From assembly GCA_011525385.1 (NCBI GenBank), contig WTGF01000062.1, positions 1 to 64,000 on the forward strand: a stretch of 64,000 nucleotides of DNA, given 5' to 3'. The notes below the pieces were generated by a model. That model saw only the letters and a program-made list of their open reading frames with translations, ran no database searches and was not told where the DNA came from. The position numbers and the translations under genes are program-made. Of the stretch, positions 54,929 through 63,239 are shown in pieces; position 1 is the stretch's first letter; every line of letters starts with the position of its first letter. The DNA is from Chloroflexota bacterium. GTDB lineage: Bacteria; Chloroflexota; Anaerolineae; Aggregatilineales; Phototrophicaceae.

Positions 54929-55075
54929 CTTCCGTCCAATCAATCCCTGCGCTCGCACTGCCAGTCAAATATACCATTCGCCAGCCAAGATTGCACCGAG
55001 CGGCTTTGCGGCGCCTGGCCTGCGATATTCTCATCCGCATGTTAAGATTAAACGGCATCAAAGGCGAACCAAGAT

Positions 55076-56068
55076 ATGACAACTAAAACTCAGCGCGCTC
55101 TCGTTATGCAACCCGGCGCCATTCGACTGGAGCCCGACGAACTGCCCCCGCCGGCGCCCGACGAAGTAGTGCTTCGGACGACCAAGACCTTGATTAGCCC
55201 CGGCACCGAGCGCGCGATCATGTTGAATCTGCCAGGTCTCGCCGTGCAATACCCCAAGTCAGTCGGTTACAGCCATGTCGGTGAGATTGTCCAGGTCGGC
55301 GCGGAAGTCCGCAGCCTTAAAGTCGGTGACAGGGTCGCGAGCAAATCGCGCCATGCCAGCCATGCGCTCGTCAAGGAGGCGCTCTGCCATCAGTTGATGC
55401 CTGGCCTGGACGATGAGCATGCGACCTTTTTTCAACTCCTGGCGACCTCGCTGCAAGCGGTGCGCAAAACGCGCCTCGAGCTGGGCGAAGCAGTTGCCGT
55501 GCTCGGCGCGGGATTGGTCGGCCAGTTGGCATTGCAAGTTGCGCGCCTTGCCGGCGCCATGCCCGCGGTCGCCATCGACAATCACCAAGGCCGCCTGCAT
55601 CTGGCGTATGAGTTGGGCGCCGACCATATTGTCGCGGATGCAGACGCGGCAAAAGATACAACAGCGACAAGCGCGCTTGCGGAAGGCTTCCAGGTTGTGG
55701 TTGAAGCCACCGGGAATCCCGCAGCACTAATGACCGCCTGCGACATCGCTGCCTTTGGCGGCAGGATTGCCTTGCTCGGCAGTTCGCGGGGAGCGACCGA
55801 ATCATTTGATTTCTACAAGCGGGTGCACAAAAAGGGAATCACCCTGATAGGCGCGCATATTGACACCGCTGCACGGCTCGCTTCGGCGCCGGGCTGGTGG
55901 ACCCTGCACGATGAACAGCATACCGCCTTGAAGTTGCTCCAAAATGGGCGCGTCACTGTCGCCCCATTGATAAGTCATCGCTTTAATTGGGGCGAAATTG
56001 CCGCAGCCTACGATCTGCTGGCGGAATGGAATCTTGATGCGCTGGGGATAATGATCGATTGGTCCTGA
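55076..56068 (+). CDS. Zinc-binding dehydrogenase-like MDR protein
   Basis: This 330-residue MDR protein has a GroES-like N-terminal domain and a Rossmann cofactor loop VLGAGLVGQLALQ. The usual catalytic-zinc cysteine of alcohol dehydrogenases (GxxCG in the N-terminal domain) is not seen; instead the region reads SPGTERAIMLN, as in the BchC/bi-domain oxidoreductase branch. It should oxidise a secondary alcohol or sugar with NAD(P). It heads a four-gene plus-strand run, 55076-58666. Confidence 0.85.
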   Translation: MTTKTQRALVMQPGAIRLEPDELPPPAPDEVVLRTTKTLISPGTERAIMLNLPGLAVQYPKSVGYSHVGEIVQVGAEVRSLKVGDRVASKSRHASHALVKEALCHQLMPGLDDEHATFFQLLATSLQAVRKTRLELGEAVAVLGAGLVGQLALQVARLAGAMPAVAIDNHQGRLHLAYELGADHIVADADAAKDTTATSALAEGFQVVVEATGNPAALMTACDIAAFGGRIALLGSSRGATESFDFYKRVHKKGITLIGAHIDTAARLASAPGWWTLHDEQHTALKLLQNGRVTVAPLISHRFNWGEIAAAYDLLAEWNLDALGIMIDWS

Positions 56069-56105
56069 GCCAATGGCGGACGCTAAGGCTCCGAAAGAGA
56101 GAGAA

Positions 56106-56927
56106 ATGATGTCGACACTTTCTATGAGAGACGTATTCAAGCTGCCGTATTTCGAAAAGCCGCGTCAATTGCGGCAGACCTGGCTGAAAGATGTCGGCTA
56201 CGATGAAGCGCCCAAATACATCGAGCGCATGGGCTTGACCGAGCTGGAAGACTTCCTCGAGGTCGCCGGGCAGCGCCTGGATTATGTCAAGATCGTCACC
56301 TCGCAGATCATTTTCAGCCCGCATGACTGGCTCAAACGCAAGATCGCAACTTATCAGCGCTTTGCGGTCGAACCCTACCTGGATCACTCATTCTTCATGC
56401 AAGCCTACCAACGCGGTGTGGTTGAGAGCGCCATCGAGGCCGGGCGCGAGTTGGGCTTTCGCGTCATCGAATTCATGAACACCACGGACGAGGTTAGCGC
56501 CGCGCAATGGAAAGCCTGGCGCAAACTGGCGCTTGATCTGGGCATGCGTATCATTCAGGAGCACCATCCGATTTATCATTGGAATCCCAGCCTGGCGCCG
56601 CGTCCCTCATCAGCAGATGAAATACTGCGCGGCGCCGAGGCCGCCCTTGAGGACGGCGCTTTCATCGTGATGATCGACCATGAAGAATTCGACTTGCAAG
56701 GCGAGAATACCGCCCGCGAAATCGGCAAAGTGGTCGACGCGCTTGGGCTTGAGAATATAGTTTTCGAGGCGACGTCGCCAAAGGAAGGTCCCATGCTCTG
56801 GCACGACAATCTGAAGCTGTATTTCAGCACCTTTGGCGAGAACGCCAATGTCGCCAATGTCATGCCCAGCCAAGCCATGTACGTCGAAGAGATGCGTAGG
56901 CCGTTTTTGCGCGCCAAGCGCCAGTAA
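56106..56927 (+). CDS. ComA-like (phosphosulfolactate synthase family) protein
   Basis: This TIM-barrel protein has about 273 residues. LEDFLEVAGQRLDYVKIVTS (core LEVAGQRLDYVKI), FMQAYQRGVVESAIEAGRELGFRVIEF (core GRELGFRVIEF) and KLALDLGMRIIQE match the ComA family, which in coenzyme M synthesis adds sulfite to phosphoenolpyruvate. No other coenzyme M genes are here. The start is unclear: ATG 56106 has GAGAGA ahead, while 56073 is an alternative with no site. A changed substrate, such as a sugar acid or another enolpyruvate, is likely but unproved. Confidence 0.78.
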   Translation: MMSTLSMRDVFKLPYFEKPRQLRQTWLKDVGYDEAPKYIERMGLTELEDFLEVAGQRLDYVKIVTSQIIFSPHDWLKRKIATYQRFAVEPYLDHSFFMQAYQRGVVESAIEAGRELGFRVIEFMNTTDEVSAAQWKAWRKLALDLGMRIIQEHHPIYHWNPSLAPRPSSADEILRGAEAALEDGAFIVMIDHEEFDLQGENTAREIGKVVDALGLENIVFEATSPKEGPMLWHDNLKLYFSTFGENANVANVMPSQAMYVEEMRRPFLRAKRQ

Positions 56928-56950
56928 TAAAAGAACCGGGAGACTTCCTA

Positions 56951-57670
56951 ATGGTCCACAAATGCGTATTGGACAAGCTGCGCGAATACGATTCGGCGAC
57001 AATCGCCAACGTCATAGAGCTTTTTGATGTTCGTCCGCGCAATCAAGGCTTTATGCGGCGGGCGATCAAGGCTGCCTTTCCCGATCTGCCGCCTATGGTG
57101 GGTTTCGCCTCTACTGTCACCTGCCGTACCTATGTGCCGCCGGTCAAAGGCAAAACCGCCACAGTACCCGAAGTCGTCAAACGCTTCGACGACTTGTCCG
57201 GTCCAGCGGTGGTTGTGATTCAAAACCTGGACAGCGGCGGCTCTGCTGCCATGTTCGGCGACGTGATGTGTACCTCCTTCCGCGCATTTGGCGCGGTCGG
57301 CTTGGTAACCAACGGTCCCGGTCGCGACCTGCCACAGGTGGCGCCGCTCAAGTTCCCGGTGTTTTTCGACGGCCTTGTCTGCTCCCATGGCTACAATCAT
57401 ATGCTCGATATCCATGTGCCAATTCAAGTTGGCGGTATTACCGTCGCACCGGACGATCTGCTGCACGGCGATGGCAACGGCGTCACGGACATTCCCAGAG
57501 ACATCGCGGAAGACGTCGCAGATGCCTGCGCGGAATTCGCCGCGGCGGAAAAAGTTATCCTGGACCTGGGGGCACTTAGCGCGCCGAGTCAAGCGGACTT
57601 GCGCGACGCTTATCGCGAAAAGGCGCGCCTTGTGGCCGAGTTGGCTGCGCGGGTGCGACAGTCGCGATAA
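56951..57670 (+). CDS. RraA-family aldolase/decarboxylase-like protein
   Basis: This 239-residue protein belongs to the RraA / HMG-CHA aldolase family (RraA fold). The metal and substrate loop is visible in MFGDVMCTSFRAFGAVGLVTNGPGRDL (core NGPGRDL). Family members cleave 4-hydroxy-4-methyl-2-oxoglutarate or decarboxylate oxaloacetate; E. coli RraA instead binds RNase E. In this cluster an aldolase role on a hydroxyproline- or sugar-derived oxo acid is more likely. GGGAGA precedes the ATG. Confidence 0.85.
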   Translation: MVHKCVLDKLREYDSATIANVIELFDVRPRNQGFMRRAIKAAFPDLPPMVGFASTVTCRTYVPPVKGKTATVPEVVKRFDDLSGPAVVVIQNLDSGGSAAMFGDVMCTSFRAFGAVGLVTNGPGRDLPQVAPLKFPVFFDGLVCSHGYNHMLDIHVPIQVGGITVAPDDLLHGDGNGVTDIPRDIAEDVADACAEFAAAEKVILDLGALSAPSQADLRDAYREKARLVAELAARVRQSR

Positions 57671-57709
57671 AATCCCTAACGCTGACGATCACTTGAAAGA
57701 GAGCGGCGT

Positions 57710-58666
57710 ATGCGACTCTATGTCACCGGTGGCACCGGACTCGTTGGCAGCAACGTCATCCGCTTGGCGCGGGGGCGCGGCATGGAAATCATTGCCTCGC
57801 AATACGGTCCGGAGCCGGAGTGGAGCGTAGATTACCAGCTTGATCCCCTGGATTTCGCCGATCATGAGGGCGTTCGCGCTTCCATCCACAAATACCAGCC
57901 GGATGCGGTTATTCACACCGCTGCCATCCTCGATCAGATCTTCATGGATACTAATCGGGAACTGTCTTGGTCAATCATGGTCGATGGTACGCGCGTCCTG
58001 GCCGAAGCCTGCCGCGACGTGAACGCCCGCCTGGTATTTGTCTCTTCCGACTGGGTCTTTGATGGTCGCGCTGATCTCGTTGACGAAAGCTCGCCACCTT
58101 GTCCGGTCAACTTCTACGGCATCATGAAAGTCGCCTCCGAGCGTGAACTGGGCGTGATGGACGGCCTGAATTACGGCGTTGGCAGGCTGGCGGGCGTCTA
58201 CGGCTTGAACTACGCGGCGCCCTCGCTCGCGCGGGTGGACAACGGTCTGGGATTCGACTTTTCTGTCTACGTGATTTACCGATTGGCAGCGGGCCTGCCG
58301 GCGACAGTCTGGACCGGTCCCAAAGTCAACGATGTCGCGCATCCGACCTTGGCATCAGACTGCGCGGATATGCTCTTGCGGCTGGCGCAAGTCAATGAAA
58401 ATGGCGTATTTCACTGTTTCGGCAGCGAATCAATCAGCCGCGTCGACCTGGCGCACCAGATCGCCAAGGCTTTTGACGCTGATCCCGCGCTAATTAACAC
58501 TACGGTCACCGATCCCGCAGTCCTGGATGTGCATCGTCATATCGGCATTCCCTTTCGCACGATCGCCAGCACCGACAAGACAGCGCAGGTCTTGGGACGT
58601 CGTGCCTTCAATGTGGGGGAAGGCTTGCAAGCTTTTCGTGTAGAGTGGGATGCCTTTTGGAGCTAG
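57710..58666 (+). CDS. NAD-dependent epimerase/dehydratase, RmlD-like
   Basis: This 318-residue extended SDR has the TGGTGLVGSN cofactor loop, SSDWVFDG, and the YxxxK pair in FYGIMKVASE. It is similar to dTDP-4-dehydrorhamnose reductase (RmlD), but no other rhamnose genes are here; a general sugar or aldehyde reductase is as likely. It is the last gene of the 55076-58666 run. Confidence 0.88.
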   Translation: MRLYVTGGTGLVGSNVIRLARGRGMEIIASQYGPEPEWSVDYQLDPLDFADHEGVRASIHKYQPDAVIHTAAILDQIFMDTNRELSWSIMVDGTRVLAEACRDVNARLVFVSSDWVFDGRADLVDESSPPCPVNFYGIMKVASERELGVMDGLNYGVGRLAGVYGLNYAAPSLARVDNGLGFDFSVYVIYRLAAGLPATVWTGPKVNDVAHPTLASDCADMLLRLAQVNENGVFHCFGSESISRVDLAHQIAKAFDADPALINTTVTDPAVLDVHRHIGIPFRTIASTDKTAQVLGRRAFNVGEGLQAFRVEWDAFWS

Positions 58667-58774
58667 GCGCGTGGAGCCCGGCGAGAGCAATGTTTGCGCG
58701 CGTATCTGGATAACCAGGATCAGGGAAGTAGGACCAACTATATTATGCAACTCCAAAATAACAGACAACGGTAG

Positions 58775-58795
58775 GGGCGACCCGGCGGGTCGCCC
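58775..58795. repeat. Palindromic GC-rich repeat (REP-like) in a 315-base gap
   Basis: GGGCGACCC (58775-58783) and GGGTCGCCC (58787-58795) form a perfect 9-bp stem with a 3-base loop. It is preceded by TA and a further G. Short palindromes of this kind recur in many bacterial genomes and can act as terminators. It stands 108 bases after the epimerase stop. Nothing else clear is in 58667-58981 except the G/C-run remnant at 58886-58923 and the ribosome site for the next gene. Confidence 0.7.
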
Positions 58796-58885
58796 GCAAA
58801 ATGGAAACATCTACTTGGGTTTTCTCAGTACAACCAGTTAATCATGCGAATTCTGCGGGACATTCCAACTTCAACGTCGAGTCAC

Positions 58886-58923
58886 CCTTCCCTGATGATT
58901 CGAGGAAGGGCTGGGGATGGGGT
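58886..58923. repeat. Decayed CCCTTCCCT/GGAAGGG inverted repeat
   Basis: A run CACCCTTCCCT, then GAGGAAGGGCTGGGGATGGGG forms an imperfect inverted repeat of C-rich and G-rich halves. It looks like a worn copy of a short interspersed repeat. No function is evident. Confidence 0.4.
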
Positions 58924-58981
58924 AGAAAAGCGGCGTTTTCGCAATTCTCATTGTTTACTTACACTTGCTGGAGGATTTGCA

Positions 58982-59710
58982 ATGTCCAGGCCTGTACTAT
59001 TCTTTCCGCTTATTCTGCTTTTAGGTTTAGCCATACCGACATTTGCCCAGTATGGTGACTTCGGCCCAGGCAGTTTCAAAAATCCCTATCCCTTGCGGCA
59101 CTATTCCGACAGCGTGGACGGGATCAGCCTGCGCACCGTCGGCTTGCAGCGCCCGGCTGAGCCGGGCGGTGACCGAGATCCCCCGGGCCCCAGGCAAGAA
59201 TACGTCATCGTTTCGGTCCAGCTCGCCTGCGATCCATCCCGAAGCGAAAACTGCGTTGTCGCCTCTTTCGACTTCGAAATTGCCGGTTCAAACGGCATCA
59301 TCTATCCGAACGCGATGGAACAGGATGAACGCGCTTTTGATTTGGCGCCCGGCGCCGAAACATTTGGCGATATATCGGCTTACGTCAGCAGCGATGATAC
59401 GGATCTCGTCTTGCTCTTTTATCATTGGCCGAGCATTCCCTTCACCTTTCCTTTGGTCTTCGCCACCGTGCTAGCGCCGGAAACGAAGGAGGGCATGCCC
59501 GTCAATGCGACAGTCGGCATGATAGCGCGCGTCGGACCCAGCAGCGATCTGGGCTTCACTGGCGTCTTTAATCGTGGCGAGCAGCTCCTGGCTCTCGGCC
59601 GCAATGCCGACGGCGCCTGGCTGGAAATCGCCTTTGGATGGGTGCCCGCCGAACTCGTCGAAGCCGAAGGCGACATCATGAGCTTGCCGGTCACATCGGC
59701 TTTCAAGTAA
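58982..59710 (+). CDS. Secreted protein with C-terminal bacterial SH3-like domain
   Basis: This 242-residue protein begins with a Sec signal peptide (MSRPVLFFPLILLLGLAIP, ending near TFAQ). A beta-rich domain with DUF4352-like features (YVIVSVQLACDPS; two Cys that could form a disulfide) fills residues 50-180. The last 60 residues (RGEQLLALGRNADGAWLEIA region, with GWVPAELV) resemble a bacterial SH3 domain, which often binds cell-wall peptides. ATG 58982 is used because GGAGG lies 7 bases before it; an upstream frame from 58844 is not coding-like. Function unknown. Confidence 0.78.
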   Translation: MSRPVLFFPLILLLGLAIPTFAQYGDFGPGSFKNPYPLRHYSDSVDGISLRTVGLQRPAEPGGDRDPPGPRQEYVIVSVQLACDPSRSENCVVASFDFEIAGSNGIIYPNAMEQDERAFDLAPGAETFGDISAYVSSDDTDLVLLFYHWPSIPFTFPLVFATVLAPETKEGMPVNATVGMIARVGPSSDLGFTGVFNRGEQLLALGRNADGAWLEIAFGWVPAELVEAEGDIMSLPVTSAFK

Positions 59711-59739
59711 TCCGGACAAAAGCCAAAGAATGGAAACCT

Positions 59740-61080
59740 ATGTCCAAACCCAATGTCGTCTTCCTGCTGACCGACCAATGGCGCCTGCAAGCCTTGGGAT
59801 ACGCCGGCAACACGCAAGTCAAGACCCCAAACATCGACCGGCTAGCTCGTGAAAGTCTCAACTTCCGGCACGCCATATCCGGTTATTCAGTTTGCTGTCC
59901 CTGGCGCGCCAGCTTTCTCACCGGCCAGTATCCGCTGACGCATGGCGTCATCATAAATGACGTGCCGATCAGCAGCGGCCCGGTCGGGCTCGGCGATGCT
60001 TTCAAGAACCAAGGATACAATACCGCTTACATAGGCAAGTGGCACGTGAATAGCGGCGGTCGCCGCAACTACATTCCCCCCGAGCGACGCCTGGGATTCG
60101 ATTACTTCAAGGCGCTGGAATGCAGCCACGACTACAACCGATCGGCATATTACGCCAATGATGATCCAACCATGCGCTATTGGGACGGCTATGACGTCGT
60201 CGCGCAGACCGCCGACGCGGGTGCCTATATCAAGTCGCAGAAAGCCGATCAGCCATTCTTGTTGGTGCTGTCTTGGGGTCCGCCACACGATCCTTACGAG
60301 ACCGCGCCGCAGGCATATCGTGACATGTACCCTGCGCGGGATATCCAATTGCGTCCCAATGTACCCCCGGACATGGCCGCTGACGCTCGTGAATGGATCG
60401 CCGGCTACTACGCGCACTGCACGGCCATCGACAAGAGCCTTGGCGATATCCTGAAGACGCTCGACGAGTGCGGCCTCAGCGAAGATACCTTACTCGTTTT
60501 CGCCTCCGATCATGGCGATATGCTCGGTTCACAAGGTATGCAGCGCAAGCAGAAACCCTTCGACGAGTCGATTCGTGTGCCCTTCCTTTTGCGCTATCCG
60601 GCCAAGTACGGTGGCGCAGGGCGAAGCGTTGACTGTTTTCTCAACGCGCATGACATCATGCCGACGCTCCTGGGTATCTGCGGCTTGCCAATCCCCGAGG
60701 GTGTAGACGGGCGCGATTTTTCGCCTGATATAGATCGCCCCGCAGCTGATGATGAAGGCGCCCTGCTCGCCTGCTTCCACCCCTTCGGCGAATGGCATCG
60801 GGGCAGAGGCGGCGTCGAATACCGCGGCATCCGCACTGCCCGCTATACCTACTGCCGCAAACTGGATGGGCCTTGGCTGCTCTTTGATAACGAAGCTGAT
60901 CCCTATCAGCAGACGAATCTGGTCAATCGTCCGGGGAACGCCAAAACCCGAAATGAATTAGACCAGCTGCTCCAGGGAAAATTAGACGAGATGAGAGACG
61001 AGTTTCTGTCCGGCCGAGAATACGTCGACAAGTGGGGCTATCCGCTGGACGAAACCGGCACCATGCCCCTCCGTTGGTAG
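59740..61080 (+). CDS. Sulfatase (type I, formylglycine)
   Basis: This 446-residue protein is of the arylsulfatase family. The formylglycine motif CxPxR is CCPWR (C52, R56), followed by ASFLTGQYPLTHG. Metal ligands are D12 (LLTDQW) and the SDHGDMLG segment; FDPCH-like C-terminal Lys/His residues are also present. No signal peptide is seen, which is unusual for a type I sulfatase; it would act in the cytoplasm on an imported sulfated sugar or alcohol. The ATG at 59740 matches the family start; an upstream in-frame start at 59638 is not. Confidence 0.92.
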   Translation: MSKPNVVFLLTDQWRLQALGYAGNTQVKTPNIDRLARESLNFRHAISGYSVCCPWRASFLTGQYPLTHGVIINDVPISSGPVGLGDAFKNQGYNTAYIGKWHVNSGGRRNYIPPERRLGFDYFKALECSHDYNRSAYYANDDPTMRYWDGYDVVAQTADAGAYIKSQKADQPFLLVLSWGPPHDPYETAPQAYRDMYPARDIQLRPNVPPDMAADAREWIAGYYAHCTAIDKSLGDILKTLDECGLSEDTLLVFASDHGDMLGSQGMQRKQKPFDESIRVPFLLRYPAKYGGAGRSVDCFLNAHDIMPTLLGICGLPIPEGVDGRDFSPDIDRPAADDEGALLACFHPFGEWHRGRGGVEYRGIRTARYTYCRKLDGPWLLFDNEADPYQQTNLVNRPGNAKTRNELDQLLQGKLDEMRDEFLSGREYVDKWGYPLDETGTMPLRW

Positions 61081-61122
61081 CGCGTCTGGTAGCGCAACCC
61101 CAGTCAGGCAGCGAGCAATGCC

Positions 61123-62742
61123 CTACCAGGACTTGGTGATATTTTCCGCCGTTCGCCATGCCAGCGCCATAATCGTTTCCGCCGGATTGAAACCGCCGTT
61201 GGTCACATGCGGCGACGCATCGGCAAGGAAGAGATTATCCTGACTGTGTACGCGACACCATTTGTCCACAACCGAGGTCGCGGGATCTTCGCCCATACGA
61301 CAGGTGCCGGCTTGGTGCTGTCCACCGGAGAGACGCAGGACCGGTTCTGCCCCCCAAACCTTGATCGCGCCTGACGCGCGCAGCCATTCCTTCGCGCGCT
61401 CGTGTATATAGGCCGCGGTACGAATCGTTTCCGGGTGTGTCGTGCCCGAAAGATGCGCCACTGGTATTCCGTAGCGATCGCTTACTTTCGAGTTGATCGT
61501 CACTCGTCCGTTCGGATGAGGAATCTCGTGTACGGGTCCATTGATGTCGTTGATGCGTCGGAAGTTTTCGCGCATGAATCGTTTCGCTTCGATTCCCCAC
61601 CGTGGCGCATCCGGCGGGTACTGGCTTTTCCAGACGACAATCGGCGTACAGACATCGGAATCGGTCAGCATACCGCCGCCGATGATGTCGCCGTTGTCGT
61701 GATTGAAATCGCAGGTTGCGATCGACGCGCCCGGTCCCAAACCATCATAGATATCCTCTGGAAAAAGCCCGGAGGCGCCCGGATAATAGTGCCCCTGCAG
61801 ATGTCGCCCCACCTGATCGCTGTTGTTGCCGATGCCATTGGGCTCGCGTCTGGTCGCCGAATTGAGCAAGAGGCGCGCGCTTTCAACTGCGCCGCAGCTC
61901 AAAACCACGACCTCAGCTGTGATGACCTGCTCACTTCCGTCGGCTTCTACAACAGACAGTCCCTTGACCGAACCAGCATCGCTGATCAACAGCTCCCGAG
62001 CCATCACCTGGGGACGCAGCTCACAGTTTCCCGAACGCAAGGCGCGCGGAATCGTCGTATTGTGGCTGCCGTTTTTGGAATCGTTCGGGCAAGCGAATCC
62101 AAAGCAATGCTGACAGTAAGCGCAGGCGGGCCGATCGTTGTACGGGATAGAATTGATCAACCTGGGCATGCGCAGTCCTCGCCAACCCAGCGCTTCCAGC
62201 CCCTTCAAATGGGCGCGCGATTTATCCGGCAAGGGCAAAGCCGGCATCGGATAGGGCTTGTTGTATTTGGGCAAATGGTACATCGTCCGGTCATCGCCAC
62301 AGACGCCCAGCTCCCACTCGACCCTCTCATAATAGGGCGCGAGGTCGTCGTAAGAAATTGGCCAATCTGCCAGGGAGCTGCCCGCGGGAACGCCATAAAT
62401 GCTGGCCATGCGGAAGTCCTGCGGCATAAAGCGCCAGGCTTGTCCGGCATAGACGCGCGTGCCGCTGCCGAGGCAGGCGGCGTTGTTCTGGTAGCCCGGC
62501 TCGTGCGGACGAATGACCCGGCCGTCGTCGCTCGTGCGTGGATTGCCGTCGATATCCGGCCCGGCGTTATGTCCATACAGCGACACACGCTGATTGCGCA
62601 AATGGTCGCGGCCGATGTCCTCGCTGGAAAGCGCTCGACCGCGTTCCAACAACAGCACCGATTTGCCGGCCTCTGCCAGCACCGCAGCCGCCACACCGCC
62701 ACCAGCGCCGGAGCCGACCACGATCACATCGTATTGGCTCAT
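61123..62742 (-). CDS. GMC family FAD oxidoreductase
   Basis: This 539-residue protein has the FAD loop VVGSGAGGGVAAAVLAEAGKSVLLLERG (core GSGAGGGVAAAVLAE), the GMC second signature around VVVLSCGAVESARLLLNS (core CGAVESARLL), and the C-terminal GTCRMGEDP and NGGFNPAETI segment with the catalytic His/Asn pair (GGQHQAG, GFNP). It oxidises a sugar or alcohol. The small subunit gene overlaps it at ATGA (62739), so the pair forms a dehydrogenase complex, in which the cytochrome subunit is missing here. Confidence 0.93.
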   Translation of the reverse strand: MSQYDVIVVGSGAGGGVAAAVLAEAGKSVLLLERGRALSSEDIGRDHLRNQRVSLYGHNAGPDIDGNPRTSDDGRVIRPHEPGYQNNAACLGSGTRVYAGQAWRFMPQDFRMASIYGVPAGSSLADWPISYDDLAPYYERVEWELGVCGDDRTMYHLPKYNKPYPMPALPLPDKSRAHLKGLEALGWRGLRMPRLINSIPYNDRPACAYCQHCFGFACPNDSKNGSHNTTIPRALRSGNCELRPQVMARELLISDAGSVKGLSVVEADGSEQVITAEVVVLSCGAVESARLLLNSATRREPNGIGNNSDQVGRHLQGHYYPGASGLFPEDIYDGLGPGASIATCDFNHDNGDIIGGGMLTDSDVCTPIVVWKSQYPPDAPRWGIEAKRFMRENFRRINDINGPVHEIPHPNGRVTINSKVSDRYGIPVAHLSGTTHPETIRTAAYIHERAKEWLRASGAIKVWGAEPVLRLSGGQHQAGTCRMGEDPATSVVDKWCRVHSQDNLFLADASPHVTNGGFNPAETIMALAWRTAENITKSW

Positions 62743-63149
62743 GCCGTCACCTCGAATCCCACCATGGCCCAGGCGATCCCGTCACGATTGGCTCCGTTGC
62801 CCGGATCGGCATAGAAGCCTTCGGTACAGTGTTCAACAATCTGAGCGAAAAACGCGGCTTGATCGACGGGCCAATCCGACTTGAGATCGCCTTGCTCGAT
62901 AGCTTCCAACAAGGCCGTTTTCGATGCCAGGTCGAGCCCGGCAAACGGACCTTGAAACACTTTTTCAGCTTCTATTTCGAGCGCGTCCAGCCAGTCGCGA
63001 TAGGATGTCAGACAATTTGTCAGGTCGCTTTCCAGTTGACGCAGCAGGTAGTCCCCAACACCGGATTCCCAGCCGCCCGGATAGTCATCTTCCGGAATTA
63101 TGGCGTCTACCAAGGCTTGCAGCGTCAACATCTGTCGTGGTTCAAGCAC
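62739..63149 (-). CDS. Gluconate 2-dehydrogenase subunit 3-like protein
   Basis: This 136-residue protein belongs to the Gluconate_2-dh3 family: LQALVDAIIPEDDYPG is the N-terminal signature, and residues FFAQIVEHCTEGFYADP are typical of the end. It chaperones or tethers the GMC subunit. The start is GTG at 63149 with GGGAG 9 bases before it. It lacks the usual Tat signal, so export of the complex is uncertain. Confidence 0.9.
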   Translation of the reverse strand: MLEPRQMLTLQALVDAIIPEDDYPGGWESGVGDYLLRQLESDLTNCLTSYRDWLDALEIEAEKVFQGPFAGLDLASKTALLEAIEQGDLKSDWPVDQAAFFAQIVEHCTEGFYADPGNGANRDGIAWAMVGFEVTA

Positions 63150-63239
63150 AGTTCATCTCCCGCGGGTTTTTTTATTGCCCTATCCTTTGCTATTTCGATG
63201 CTGCGTTAAGAAGTACTCTCATATAAGTTTTCCCAGGTT

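Noticed and set aside
56106-56927. Annotating the gene as a coenzyme M biosynthesis gene comA
   Set aside because: No comBCDE-type neighbours are seen and the context is catabolic, so only the family name is used.
58775-58795. Treating the palindrome as a CRISPR repeat or attachment site
   Set aside because: There is only one copy here, with no spacers, integrase or tRNA nearby.
61402-62814. A 470-codon frame antisense to the GMC gene
   Set aside because: It is the complement of a clear GMC reading frame, has no family match and no ribosome site. Long antisense frames are common in GC-rich DNA.
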